A DNA stretch of 64,000 nt from Acanthosepion esculentum (GCA_964036315.1 OZ038496.1:15013423-15077422), one strand, 5' to 3'; shown: positions 11,491-22,117, counted from the first letter of the stretch. Numbers and translations: made by a program. Notes: generated by a model from the letters alone, not told the origin.

Positions 11491-12126
11491 CTTATCATAT
11501 TGCAAAGAAATTGCGTGTGCAAAAACAAAACGGATTTTTATTATTCGCAATTCTGTAGCTCGCCGTTGAGGTTTACCCTGATAGGTATAAATATTTTATG
11601 GAATATGATCCCTCGCAAAGCATCACGGGTAACAAAGAAGAGAAAATAGCTAAAAGAAGCCGTACATGTCAAGAGGAGTTGTTTCGTGTTCACTATACAA
11701 TTCGCATCTTTACAGGCATTTTTTTTTTACTGATATGGCATATATATGTCCTACATATCAAAGAGTGTGTGTCTGTATTCTTTACCGTGCCAATTCTGCG
11801 ATTTGGCAATGAACGTACAAAACCTGGTTTTATCCTTACTGTTACAGCGAACGTACCTCTGTCGTTCAAAGAGTCATTTTAGAGTTCACATAAAATGCAG
11901 ACGCCAATACTGGAGCTTTTGGCACACACGCAACCCTCTGAAGGGATTGGGGAAAGATAACATTCTCAAGAATCAGTAGATCCATTTACTTTTAAAATCT
12001 TTTACGCGTTCATTGCAACAAGAAAAATAAATCAATGGGCGCTGACTTTTACTCAGAAAGATTCTCATAATTGAATTTAGATGACATGGCAACAGAAGAG
12101 AGAAAAACATGAAGGAAAAAAGCTAT

Positions 12127-12135
<9 letters not shown>
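11491..12135. other. No recognised feature
   Basis: AT-rich sequence with short frames (94 and 77 codons) that have no recognisable domain. Confidence 0.4.

Positions 12136-12137
<2 letters not shown>

Positions 12138-12203
<66 letters not shown>
12138..12203. repeat. (TA)n microsatellite
   Basis: About 64 bp of TA repeats after a short (TG)n. Confidence 0.98.
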
Positions 12204-12204
<1 letters not shown>

Positions 12205-12398
12205 TACGTGCCACAATGTCCCCAAACGACCTTCCGCAGGCTTTTAATTCAGAGTTGTCCTCCTCCTAAACCAGTTGCTATCCAAGGCTATAGAACCCAG
12301 TCTGTCCTGCTATTCACCCATAGTTTGAAGGGAGAAGAAAAGGATTCATACCTTTCCCAATGGTATTAGCACATAAGTCAATGTAATGGATTCGATTG

Positions 12399-12474
<76 letters not shown>

Positions 12475-12545
12475 CAAACCAGTTGCCATCCAAGGCTATA
12501 GAACCGAGTCTGTCCTGCTATTCACCCATAGTTTATTATGGATGG
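12204..12545 (-). repeat. SINE family B pieces split and duplicated around a (TA)n tract
   Basis: 12230-12400 is an inverted SINE B piece (GATTCATACCTTTCCCAATG, then AATGTAATGGATTCGATTGG). 12401-12472 is a perfect (TA)n run. 12473-12535 repeats CCAGTTGCCATCCAAGGCTA and CTATAGAACC.AGTCTGTCC from before the run. Immediately after comes ATGGATGGCAACTGGGTTAG, the inverted form. The left edge carries the CACAATGTCCCCAAACGACC repeat. Confidence 0.6.
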
Positions 12546-12631
12546 CAACTGGGTTAGGGGGAGGACAATATATATATATACAGGAATGTGTCCATATATG
12601 TGTGACCATAATATATATTTATCTTTTTTGC

Positions 12632-12690
<59 letters not shown>

Positions 12691-12757
12691 CAAACACACA
12701 CACACACACATATATATATATACACACATGTATATATACACATATATATATATAAAG

Positions 12758-12815
<58 letters not shown>

Positions 12816-12952
12816 GCTATATATATATATATATTTATATATACATATTCATACATACTATATATATATTATGATTATATATATACATATTATTATATAT
12901 AAATATTATGCATGACATATATACATAAATAACTATATATTTATATATATAT
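12546..12952. repeat. Compound TA/CA-rich microsatellite block
   Basis: Long (TA)n runs at about 12638-12655, 12668-12689, 12711-12721 and 12759-12811, interspersed with short (CA)n and TATT units. Any tyrosine/isoleucine-rich frame here is repeat-encoded. Confidence 0.9.
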
Positions 12953-12953
12953 T

Positions 12954-13227
12954 AAGACATTTTTATGTTTATACATTCTTTTAGCTTGACGTGCCTTTAA
13001 CCGATTTGGCCACAGAGGAGCGTTCGTTTAGCAAATCGGTTAAAGGCACGTAAAGCTAAATGACGGTTCCGTATAGGATACAGGTTCGAATCCTGACGAA
13101 TATTTTTTGTGAAAATTTCCCGGACATTCAGGCCGGTAAATGTTGTTTAATACTGTTTATTATAAACAGAGCATTTACTTAAATTTTTGTATCTATGAAA
13201 AGAATGTATAAACATAAAAATGTCTTT
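12954..13227. mobile_element. MITE with about 29-bp TIRs and an internal tRNA-like/hairpin segment
   Basis: The ends AAGACATTTTTATGTTTATA and TATAAACATAAAAATGTCTT are perfect inverse complements and extend through ...CATTCTTTT / AAAAGAATG. Inside, two 20-base arms at 12989-13008 and 13032-13051 are exact complements with a 23-base loop. Downstream, ACAGGTTCGAATCCTG is a strong box B. A piece of the element recurs inverted at 15865-15965. Confidence 0.85.
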
Positions 13228-13383
13228 AAATAATTGCCGGACTTTATCTATTTCATAATGTGTGACATCAAATTAAGGAAGAAGATTTTAAAATCAGTTT
13301 ATTTTAAAAAAATCTCACCCCAGCACGAATTTTCTATAATCATATATAAGTAGAGTAATACGATTCTGGGGCCTTCCAAAACA

Positions 13384-13421
13384 TTCTGGAACCTTCTATC
13401 ACTTCCTGGAACCTTCTAGAA
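13384..13421. promoter_or_regulatory. Cluster of heat-shock-element-like motifs
   Basis: TTCTGGAACCTTC (13384-13396) and GAACCTTCTAGAA (13409-13421) each contain three alternating NGAAN pentamers with canonical spacing, which is the HSF-binding pattern. Further GGAAC/TTCC units flank them. No gene starts nearby, so this may simply be a short degenerate repeat. Confidence 0.35.
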
Positions 13422-14458
13422 CTTTATGGAACCATTTACAATTTGTTTTCGTTTATTTGTAAGGCTGTATGTTATGCTATAGCTATAAACTGTTAAATGT
13501 ATTTAAAAATGCATAAGTCCTATCCAATTACATCATTAGCAAATTGAAAAAGAAAGCTTCTGATATATTTTGATTTTTTATCCTTATTGCGTATATGGTA
13601 AAATTAAATTTTCGATTTGAGGTAACCTTTTTCAAGAACTAAAACAAATGAATGCTTTTTTCATTACTTTTGAACAAAAATTCATTTATTCATGACACAG
13701 GATCATTGGGTCATAATGTAGTAAAAGCAAGCGGGAAGTAGTGCCAGGTTAGGACCAATAACATTTCAGATTCTTCTATGGATTTTATAAAGGATGTTTA
13801 AATATATACCGGAGCACGAAACCGGATTTGGTAGCAATATTCTAATCACAGAAACGAGGTTTTCCTGGCTTTGACCATTCCTACCACACCTGGTTTGGTG
13901 CCCCGCTATGAAAAAGAAAGAATTCAATGAAACATTCATATAATAATCAAAGAAAGAACGAGTAAATTGTTACACAAGAATGTCGCGTCATCCAAGTTTG
14001 GAAATGGCTTTCGAGTGACACGTCGGTATAAACTTACCGCCTTTGGTGTAGAGGCAAAGTTGGACTCTGCATTCCTGCTGGGATTGGAACGCATCTTTGA
14101 GTCTTTGCTTCGGTTCATCTTTTGTTAACGACCCATAAAGAAAGCTGCACGTACTTCGCTTGCCCCGAACCTGACTTCGTCGAAACCCCGTCAGTTCATA
14201 GAATCCTTCTGAGCAGTAAACAACAGGAATGCCTTCCGATTTTGCATTTCCCAGAACAAAAATATCTGAAAGATAAACACGGAATTATTCATAAGAGAAA
14301 AAGAAAGAACGATAACGGATTATTAGGCTTCCATTAATAATAAGAAAAAAATATTTCCCTTAATATTTAGCAATTGGCATATCAAATCTTCATGATTAGT
14401 CGGGGAGCTTTCCGAATACTGTGAGGAGTTTCTGGTTTCAGTTATAATATTTGCGTGA

Positions 14459-15252
14459 GGCGCACCTTGACTTGGTGTAATGGTTGACAAGTTTGTCTCG
14501 CTGGAACGATTAGGACTGAGTAGTGAGTTCGATTGTCACTGTGTGCCTTATGCCATATCTAAACTACACTTAGAAAATCGTTTGGGCACTTCTACGTAGT
14601 GTGATAGCAAGCTTGTATCACTAGGACAGTTACAACCGAAGAGTGAGTTTGATCCTCACGGGGTGCCCCATACTTTCGGCCTTGTACCACATCTAAACTA
14701 CTCTTAGAAAATCGTTTGGGCACTTCTACGTAGTGTGATAGCAAGCTTGTCTCACTAGGACAGTTACAACCGAAGAGTGAGTTTGATCCTCACGGGGTGC
14801 TTCATTCTTTCGGCTTTATGCTACATCTAAACTACTCTTAGAAAATCGTTTGGGCACTTTTACGTAGTGTGATAGCAAGCTTGTCTTGCTAGAACAGTTA
14901 CAACCGAATAGTGAGTTTGATCCTCACGGGGTGCTTCATTCTTTCGGCTTTATGTCACATCTAAACTACTCTTAGAAAATCGTTTGGGCACTTCTACGTA
15001 GTGTGATAGCAAGCTTGTCTTGCTAGAACAGTTACAACCGAATAGTGAGTTTGATCCTCACGGGGTGCCTCATTCTTTCGGCTTTATGCCACATCTAAAC
15101 TACTCTTAGAAAATCGTTTGGGCACTTCTACGTAGTGTGATAGCAAGCTTGTCTTGCTAGAACAGTTACAACCGAATAGTGAGTTTGATCCTCACGGGGT
15201 GCTTCATTCTTTCGGCCTTATGCCACATCTACGCTACGCTTAGAAAATCACC
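14459..15252 (+). repeat. Tandem array of SINE family A, 134-bp period, six units
   Basis: The phrase CTACGTAGTGTGATAGCAAG occurs at spacings of exactly 134 bp (starts near 14592, 14726, 14860, 14994 and 15128). A more diverged first unit begins at about 14459. Each unit has a tRNA-like part: GGGCACT start, T arm GTGAG/TTTGATC/CTCAC, GGGGTGC. A tail of about 58 bp follows (CTTTCGG, CCACATCTAAACTACTCTTA, GAAAATCGTTT). Units are over 90% alike by eye, far closer to each other than to the dispersed copies at 6.3, 10.2 and 56.2 kb, so the array arose by local amplification. Confidence 0.9.
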
Positions 15253-15742
15253 ACAGTATTTGCGTGAGTGACAGGCATTTGATTTTGCTTACTGAAAATA
15301 AAATTTTCCTTAATATTTAGCAAATGCCAAGGCGAATTTTCATGATTAGTTAAATAGCTTTTTGAATATTTCTGTTAAATAAATGAAAATAATTTCTGGC
15401 TTTATTCATAATATCACATAGTTGTGTGAATTACAAGCAGTTTTAAGTTAGTAGACAGGTACTTAGTATCCAATCAAGCTAATATTTCTGCTTATGCATC
15501 TTTTTCCGAAACCATGAATATTCACAGACAATTACAGAAAACTGTATTATATCCATAATGTAGATGAAAACTCTGGACATCTGAAGAACAACAAATACAC
15601 TGGTAAAAACGAAAGAGCTGCCCAAATAAGATCTTACGCACGGCAGTAGTTTTTCTGTAAATTTCTATATTGACCTTTTAATTCGATTTTACACAATAAT
15701 GGCCTTTTTTATTTACCTTATAAATAAAAGAATGAACATTCA

Positions 15743-15745
<3 letters not shown>
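15253..15745. other. No recognised feature
   Basis: AT-rich. CTTAATATTTAGCAA.TGCCAA near 15310 repeats a phrase at about 14357, so the SINE array is flanked by a short direct repeat (about 14355-14415 and 15309-15365). Confidence 0.5.

Positions 15746-15748
<3 letters not shown>

Positions 15749-15806
<58 letters not shown>
15749..15806. repeat. (TA)n microsatellite
   Basis: Perfect TA dinucleotide run. Confidence 0.98.
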
Positions 15807-15810
<4 letters not shown>

Positions 15811-15864
15811 GCGAAATGTACTAAGTCCGACAATTATTTTAATATATTTTATTGTTATATGTTA

Positions 15865-15965
15865 TTTATATATACACAAATATTTAAGTAAATGCTCTGT
15901 TTATAATAAACAGTATGAACAACATTTATCGGGCTGAACATCCGAGAAATTTTTATATGTGGACT
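15865..15965 (-). mobile_element. Fragment of the MITE at 12954-13227
   Basis: TTTAAGTAAATGCTCTGTTT and the following ATAATAAACAGTAT are the inverse complement of bases at about 13150-13185. Termini are absent. Confidence 0.7.
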
Positions 15966-16585
15966 TTTTCCAGGCAAAAACAAAATGAATTTATTAAAAC
16001 AAAGTAACTAATAATAACAAAACAAAATGCCCTTAGCAACTGGAAGAATTTAGAAAACGCTATTATATTCATATTGCCAATTGAAAATTACCTCAAGTAC
16101 TGTCACGTTTGGAAATTTTTGTTTTTAACAAGAATTCAGTTTCCAGTTCGCCCTACGTTTGCGAGAAATATAAACAAATCACAATGTCAAACACTTCAAA
16201 AAGTTTGAATTTGGTTCCAGAAATAAATATTTACGCATGGTCAGTTGTATGTTGCATGCTCAGGAGTAAGAAATCCTAAGAATTTATTCTTCGCTGTTAA
16301 AAAGGAAAAAAAGAAACTTTCTTAAAAAATATTGTTTGCCATGAAGTCCTATAAAATTAAATTAAATTAAAGAAATTATTAAATCGCGGAATAGTTTTTT
16401 TTTTTTTTTCAAAATATTGTACAAACAAATCAGCTTCTTCAAATTTCATCGATTGGTTTGCGAAATTGAACGAAACGCAGAGTTTGTAAATCTCGACAAA
16501 AAATGTTAACGATAACTTCGACAATATTAAATACTGGGAGGATTTCAACACGTGTCAGCGTGTTGCGAAACAAATTCTAGTTTTT
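15966..16585. other. No recognised feature
   Basis: AT-rich sequence with an A-run/T-run pair and no long frames. Confidence 0.4.
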
Positions 16586-16589
16586 TAAA

Positions 16590-17095
16590 TAGGGTGTTTG
16601 AAAACCCCACTGTACCAATGCAATGAGAATGTCCCACAGTACTAATGGAGGGGTGTAAAGAAACTAGCATAATATCATGGGTTCACTCTTTCTTTCTCAC
16701 TCCCTCTTATTTCTATTTCTCTCTTTCTCTTTCTCACTCTATAGCCTTTTTTCTATTTCTCCCCTTCTCTCTTCTTTCCCTCCTTCTCTCTCCACCCTCA
16801 CTCTCTTTATAAGAAAAGTAAGAACGACCTATAATATTTTAAAGGAAGTGTTTAAAAACCTCACGGTACAAATGCTGTGACAATGTCCCACAGAACTAAT
16901 GGAGGGGTGTAAAGAAACTAGCTTAATATCATGGGTTCACTTTTTCTTTCTCACTCCCTCTCCTTCTTTCTATTTCTCTCTTTCTCTTTCTCACTCTATA
17001 ACCTTTTTTCTATTTCTCCCTCTCTCTCTCTTCTTTCCCTCCTTCTCTCTCCCCCTCTCACTCTCTTTATAAGAAAAGTAAGAACGACCCATAAT
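16590..17095. repeat. Tandem duplication (about 254 bp) with polypyrimidine tracts
   Basis: ACTAATGGAGGGGTGTAAAG followed by AAACTAGC.TAATATCATGG occurs twice, about 254 bp apart. Each copy is followed by about 120 bp of CT-rich DNA (CTCTTTCTCTTTCTCACTCT) and ends in CTTTATAAGAAAAGTAAGAA. The pyrimidine runs give a short Phe/Leu/Ser-rich frame that I do not regard as a gene. Confidence 0.85.
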
Positions 17096-17194
17096 TAGTA
17101 ACTTTTCTTAAGACAGCCTAACACGGAATAAATGTTCACATCAATAGAAAAATTTCAAATAACGCAAAGAATATATTATTCCAAACACTGTCGT

Positions 17195-17345
17195 TGCACA
17201 ATATAGGCGATCATGGCTCTCCATAGCTTCCTGTTTTATGTTGCTTTGAAGTAATTCTTGCTCTTTACGATCACTCTTTGTGATATATGTTCCTGATTTT
17301 CTACCATCCATTTACTCAAACTTGTCAAGTCGGCTATTTGCTGTT
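17195..17345 (-). mobile_element. LINE family D short fragment
   Basis: Plus-strand GCGATCATGGCTCTCCATAG and CCATCCATTTACTCAAACTT are the inverse of the family D segment near 20.6-20.7 kb (CGGAGAGCCATGATTGCCTA) and match 3.63-3.75 kb. Confidence 0.5.
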
Positions 17346-17410
17346 TTCTTAAGACTTACGAATTCAATTTTAATATTGGCCTTTCAATTCAAGTTTTCTA
17401 AATGGCCTGC

Positions 17411-17737
17411 TGTATTGTTATGGGAACTTACCCATAATAATAATGGACTATTTCGGACATCATAAATACTGCGCCTCAAGAGGAAGCAGCAGACAGACAG
17501 TCAGTTCAGAGTCACTGTCAGACGATTACTGTAAGACATTGGAATAGTGATACTGGTCGAGACAACATAGTTCACTCTAACCAAATCTGATAGCCATTTA
17601 CTAATACTTTTACTTCTTTGTACATATTTCTGTTTGTAATATATCTGTGTTATTCCATACCTGTGTTCGAGTTATTCTTCATTGGTTCTACCTTGGACCA
17701 TCACCGTGGTACAAGGAACTTGGACCATAACATGTAT
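17411..17737 (+). mobile_element. Solo LTR 1 (317 bp) with 5-bp target duplication TGTAT
   Basis: The LTR runs from 17416 (TGTTATGGGAAC) to 17732 (TTGGACCATAACA), with TG...CA ends and an inverted TGTTATGG/CCATAACA terminus. It is flanked on both sides by TGTAT. A TATA-like CATAAATACTG and conserved GCCTCAAGAGGAAGCAG are shared with LTR 2. No internal retroelement sequence adjoins it, so it is a solo LTR left by LTR-LTR recombination. Confidence 0.9.
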
Positions 17738-17776
17738 TAACGGAGGTCTAAAGAGAATAAGAAACTTAAATCAGAT

Positions 17777-18052
17777 TTAACCCTCTGCCAGGACATGTGA
17801 TTTCCACGTCCGTGCATCATATGTGGTGCACACCAGCCATGATTTTAAGAGTGGTAAAATTAAGGACGCTTAAGAAAAGAGTCTACTATTGAGCAGGACA
17901 TCTGAGGAAAGGCCTAATCTAATATTTTGGGCATCATATACGAACACAGGATGCCTGACTGATAATGTAGGGTCTCTAATGAAAGACATCTATTTTTCCA
18001 CTTTATTGAAATAATTATAACCTTTGCATCATATGTGATGCAAAGAGCTTAA
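17777..18052. mobile_element. piggyBac-like MITE with TTAA target sites
   Basis: The element (17781-18048) is bordered on both sides by TTAA. The left end is CCCTCTGCCAGGACATGTGA. The inverse of the right end is GCTCTTTGCATCACATATGA, alignable with one gap. A CATCATATGTG phrase recurs inside. No transposase. TTAA duplication is the hallmark of piggyBac elements. Confidence 0.65.
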
Positions 18053-18649
18053 TGTAAATAATTTATGATTTGTACGTTTTTATTATGTGAAACACTATAT
18101 ATCAGCACATTCTATCTGCCAAATAAGCTGAGTTGCATTGCAGTAGTTATAAAGCTGAAAACAAGTATGAACGTTTGGTTAGTATACACGAAAATAACTT
18201 GTACAAGTAAAAGCCAACATAATTGCTTTCAACTTGGGAAAAGGAATCAGCAAATAAAGTTCAAATTCCAATAGTAATTACTTAAATTTCTTTTGTACTA
18301 ATGTTCTTGGAGAAAAATGAATCCAACACTCTCCATCACAAATTTGGTATCAAAAGTGGACACAGTTTGCGCTATGGTGTACCTTTGTCCAACGCCAAGT
18401 TACTGACAAGCCTAAATATTAACCTGAGAACTCCAATCATAATGTTTGTTGTAATGGAATGTCCCACACTCCCTATCAGTAGCTGTATATAGTGAGCACA
18501 GGATATACCTGTGGGCTTGCTTCGTGAATTACTAGCCTGTCACCCGATTCCCTGTCTTTCAGTAGCTTATTCTCTTTTAAAATAAACCTCTCTTCTTTCA
18601 TCTATACGTGTGTTGCTGTTCCTTCACTCGAGTACCACTTTTGTATGTT

Positions 18650-19150
18650 TGTAACCTTTTTAAGGATACAACATTCTTAAATAGCATCGCCAGATCTAGA
18701 CTCCCATACGGATGTCATACACAGCCTCCAACTCGTTTAGAAATGGTTACACTATCAGCTGTATACAATTGTTTTTTGTTTCGTTTTTTTTCTCAGTTCA
18801 ATGATTAAATATGGTTTTAAGTGAATTAATCGTTTATGTCTTAAGGAAAATCTTTCATAAGATCCTATAGATTGGCGTTAAATAATCACAAACAAGATCT
18901 TTACAAAATAACAAAAACTACATCAATTGAGGACTTCCAACAAATGGTATAATCAAGATGATGACCTTGCACACGATTTGAAACAAAAGGTTAGTAAGGA
19001 TCCCCCCATCAATACGAGAAAGAGCGATAACAGTTGAATTCAGAAGTCCATTTTCCTTAAAAAACATTTTAAGAAAAGGATTTTATAAATTTCAGTAACA
19101 GCCAATGACTACTGAATGTTTCTTTATAAAAAAACGGCTGATGTAACCAT
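18650..19150 (+). mobile_element. LINE-like family B fragment
   Basis: Contains the order seen at 42.3 and 44.3 kb: TTAAATAGC.TCG/CCAGATC, GACTCCCATACGGATGTCAT, a GATTGGCG phrase, AGGACTTCCAACAA, then CCCCATCAATACGAGAAAGA (the 'SIRER' segment at 1.46 kb). Translation is broken by stops. It looks like the post-RT region of a non-LTR element. Confidence 0.55.
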
Positions 19151-19605
19151 TACTATTACGATTCCATCGCCAGTAAACTTGATGATTGATCGTGACAAGT
19201 TCGAAACCACTGATACCATCCAGAATTCTTGAAGACTATTTGAGAAAGATTTGCCCGAGAAGGTGCTGGAAAGTTCTCGACTCAATTTACTTTCCAAAAC
19301 TTGGACAAATGACTGAACTTCATATTCTAATTTATTTATTTGAAAGACTTCTTGATCGGGCCAATTAATTTTCGGCAACCCCTCATATACCCATAGATAT
19401 GTAAACAGTTTGTTCTTTTTTGTATAAGGAGGATACGATTTTTGTGAATAGAATGTTTTTTTTCGCGATCAATTTCGAGTAAAATGCAGACTGGAACCTA
19501 CTTCCACGTTTAGTTTTGAATTTTCCTTGGGGGCAAGCGGTCAGTGTTCAAGCTCGGCTAAATGTACGAGAATTGCGGATACAAATGATCGGGTATTTTC
19601 TGTTT

Positions 19606-20206
19606 GTAAGTGTTATGGGAACATACCCATAATAGTAATGGACTAGCCCGTACCCCATAAATACTGCGCCTCAAGAGGAAGCAGTAGAAGCGTGAGTGAG
19701 TGAGTCAGTCCTTTTTGGACGTCTCAGCTATTCGGTCGAACTCTCTGCCTCTGAGGCAGAGGGGAACTCTCTGCCTTTGGGCAGAGAGGAACTCGGACGA
19801 GGCTCCGCCGAAGGGCAGAGCCTCGTTCGGGGAGGTTGACCGGCCCGATCCCGTTCATACGGGATCTACGGGCTATTTTTTGGCCGAGCCTACGGGCTCG
19901 GGTACCCCACTTTAAACCCGGCCTTGTGCCACATCTGTCCCTCGTGGGGAGGACACTAAATACAGAGTGAGTGAGTCGGGCAGTCGGCTAGACGATTACT
20001 GTAAGACATTGGAATAGTGATACTTCGAGACAACATAGTTCTCTCTAACCTAACCTGATTATTATTACTAACACTTCTACTCTTTTGTACATATATTCTA
20101 TTTGTAGTATATATCTGTGTTATTCCATACCTGTGTTCGAGTTATTCTTCATTGGTTCTACCTTGAACCATCACCGTGGTACAAGGACCTGGACTATAAC
20201 AGTAAG
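19606..20206 (+). mobile_element. Solo LTR 2 (591 bp) with 5-bp target duplication GTAAG and a hairpin-rich insert
   Basis: The LTR runs from 19611 (TGTTATGGGAACATACCC) to 20201 (GGACTATAACA), flanked by GTAAG on both sides. Its first 90 and last 220 bp match LTR 1. Between them lies about 275 bp absent from LTR 1, bordered by GTGAGTGAGTC at both edges and much richer in GC. It is therefore either a longer form of the same LTR family or an LTR that gained a cassette. Confidence 0.9.
19743..19901. repeat. Five consecutive GC-rich hairpins inside LTR 2
   Basis: Perfect stems: 19743-19761 (CTCTGCCT/AGGCAGAG), 19767-19788 (CTCTCTGCC/GGCAGAGAG), 19797-19826 (ACGAGGCTC/GAGCCTCGT, extendable by a G-T pair to about 12), 19847-19866 (GATCCCGT/ACGGGATC) and 19884-19901 (CCGAGCC/GGCTCGG). 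Stems of 7-9 pairs within 160 bp are far beyond chance. Function unknown; a structured RNA or a recombination/packaging signal is conceivable. Confidence 0.9.
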
Positions 20207-20374
20207 TTTGGAAAAGCAAAATCTTTCTAAGTCCAAATTTAAATGAAGTACAAAAACAAATTAATATATCGTCTAAAAAAAAGAAGAAGAAAGAACGCTG
20301 AATTGCTAAGAGATATCTAATTTCCAATATGGCGGAGTATACCGGTCATTTCTTCACATATGGAGAAGAGATTT

Positions 20375-20760
20375 AAAGCGACAGAGATATGGTTCTACCG
20401 ATGGACGCTAACAACGCGTGAGCAACGAGAAAGCCTTAAGGCAAATAGGAACTAAAAGCAAACGTATACTTACAATCAGAAAGAGACAATTGAAATTTCT
20501 GGGACACGTAGTGAGGAAAGACGGCCTAGAGAATTTAATACTCACAAGACATACTGAAGGCGAGAAGAACATCTAGAAACAACGAATAACCTACTCTAAG
20601 CATCTGTGAGAATTGATGACAGAAGAAAACAAAAGGTAATGGGTCAGACGTTATTACAAAAAGCAAAGGATTGGAAGTTACGGAGAGCCATGATTGCCTA
20701 CGTTTTGATAGGGATTGGACGAATCAGATGAAGTTTAGTAAAAAGTATGCAGATGACTCA
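20375..20760 (+). mobile_element. LINE family D post-RT fragment
   Basis: Decayed translation LTIRKRQLKFLGHVVRKDGL, then ENLILTRHTEGE, QRITY, and a final ..RRYYYK..RIG..GEP. These match the plus-oriented end of RTE-like ORFs. Two or more in-frame stops. Confidence 0.65.
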
Positions 20761-21060
20761 CTATTTCGAGTGGTCTGACTTAGGAGTTTTTGGACATTTA
20801 CGATGACGCAGAGCATTCAGTAAATATCTAATTTTTATTTTTATTTTTTTCACGAATGGGCGATTATGTAAGTCATTTTTACTGTCGATCGCTTTTTAAT
20901 GTCGACAATAGGTAAAGGTGTCCAGTCAGTTTTCCAATCTTATTAGCGATCACGATTCTTAATCCAGCAATAAACTTTGTATCATGCAGTGATTATTTTG
21001 CATTGTTACCGGATTTTCAAATATGTTTATTGAACGCCTAAATGCATCAGCTGACAAAAA
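20761..21060. other. No recognised feature
   Basis: Mixed-composition sequence without a repeat partner or long frame. Confidence 0.4.
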
Positions 21061-21070
21061 ACAATAGATA

Positions 21071-21796
21071 CAGGGTGCGATGGATGAATTGTCGTCTAAA
21101 TGACGTAAGAATGAAAATAACACTGACATCTCATTTGAACAGATATACAGGGTGCGATGGATAGGTTGTCGTCTAAATGACGCAAGAATGAAAATAACAC
21201 TGACATCTCATTTGAACAGATATACAGGGTGCGATGGATAGGTTGTCGTCTAAAAATGAAAATAACACTGATATCTCATTTTAACAGAAAAATTTACCAA
21301 AATTACACAAAAATATCTTGAAATACTAAAGAGTAAAGTTATTCAATGAAATCGCCAATGGCTTCAACCACGACCTCCAGACGACTTAGGAATCTCCTGT
21401 AACTCTTCTGGACGGTCTCCTTGTTTAAGTTGGTGAATGCTGCCGTAAAGTGAAGATGAATGGAATCATAATGTCCACATCACTAGTGATCACTCCAAAC
21501 ACCTTCGTAATCACGATTAGACTCATCCAACTCTTTCCGAATCCTCTTCCCTATCCTCAGATTGACATCCAAACACTCTGAAATGGTCGTATTGTAGCTT
21601 CCAGTGCGAATGCCAATCAGTACAGCATGCCGTTTCCAAATTTGTGGCGGAGTGAATTGCGTCAGGGTGCTCTTTTTCTCACAGACGGTGCCCAACTAAC
21701 CCTATTGTAATGTGCAGTCGATAAAATCAAAAACAAACAACGCACATGCGCGAAATGAAAAATATAAAATGGTGACAATTTACCTATTGCAACCTG
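21071..21796 (-). mobile_element. Mariner-type (maT/DD37D-like) element, copy 1, with triplicated left end
   Basis: The left terminus CAGGGTGCGATGGAT and the inverse of the right terminus (CAGGTTGCAATAGGTAAATT) form the TIRs, flanked by TA. The minus strand encodes a transposase N-terminus, TPPQIWKRHAVLIGIRTG then a helix-turn-helix-like region ending RIRKELDESN. A large internal deletion then joins it to the C-terminal end (RRFLSRLEVVVE-like, near 21.35 kb). The first 77 bp of the left end occur three times in tandem (starts 21071, 21148, 21225). Non-functional. Confidence 0.75.
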
Positions 21797-22117
21797 TAAA
21801 TATCAAATAAAAAGTGACAATAGTTTTTGTCTAATAAGATAGCTGGGACGTTAAGCTGACGTACGTTACGCTAAAGTTATATGAAACTTTCGCTTTACAG
21901 CAGGCCACTGAGAGTGGAAGTAGTGAAGAATCTTTATTTATTTTGATGTTCAAGGTGGAACTTAAAACTCTTATTTTCCTCTGGCTTTTTCGGCGAATTT
22001 TAGAGTACGCCGAGCGCCTTTCCTACGGAACGTTAAGATCGACCCCCAAAGTGACCCCCTTCTGGATGGATACTTGCAGAGACTGGTGTAAATCGGATGT
22101 ATCGCCACCTTTTTTAC

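Noticed and set aside
11232..11649. Open frames of 98 and 127 codons on opposite strands with an 8-residue repeat
   Set aside because: Both are by-products of the 24-bp minisatellite, whose length is a multiple of three.
12386..12915. Tyr/Ile-rich frames over 120 codons, and similar ones at 33.2-33.9 kb
   Set aside because: Translations of (TA)n DNA, not proteins.
14459..15252. CRISPR-like regular repeats
   Set aside because: No unique spacers; whole units are copies of a tRNA-derived SINE in an animal genome.
17733..19605. Internal region of an LTR retrotransposon between the two LTRs
   Set aside because: Each LTR has its own distinct 5-bp target duplication, and the interval holds a MITE and LINE fragments rather than gag/pol.
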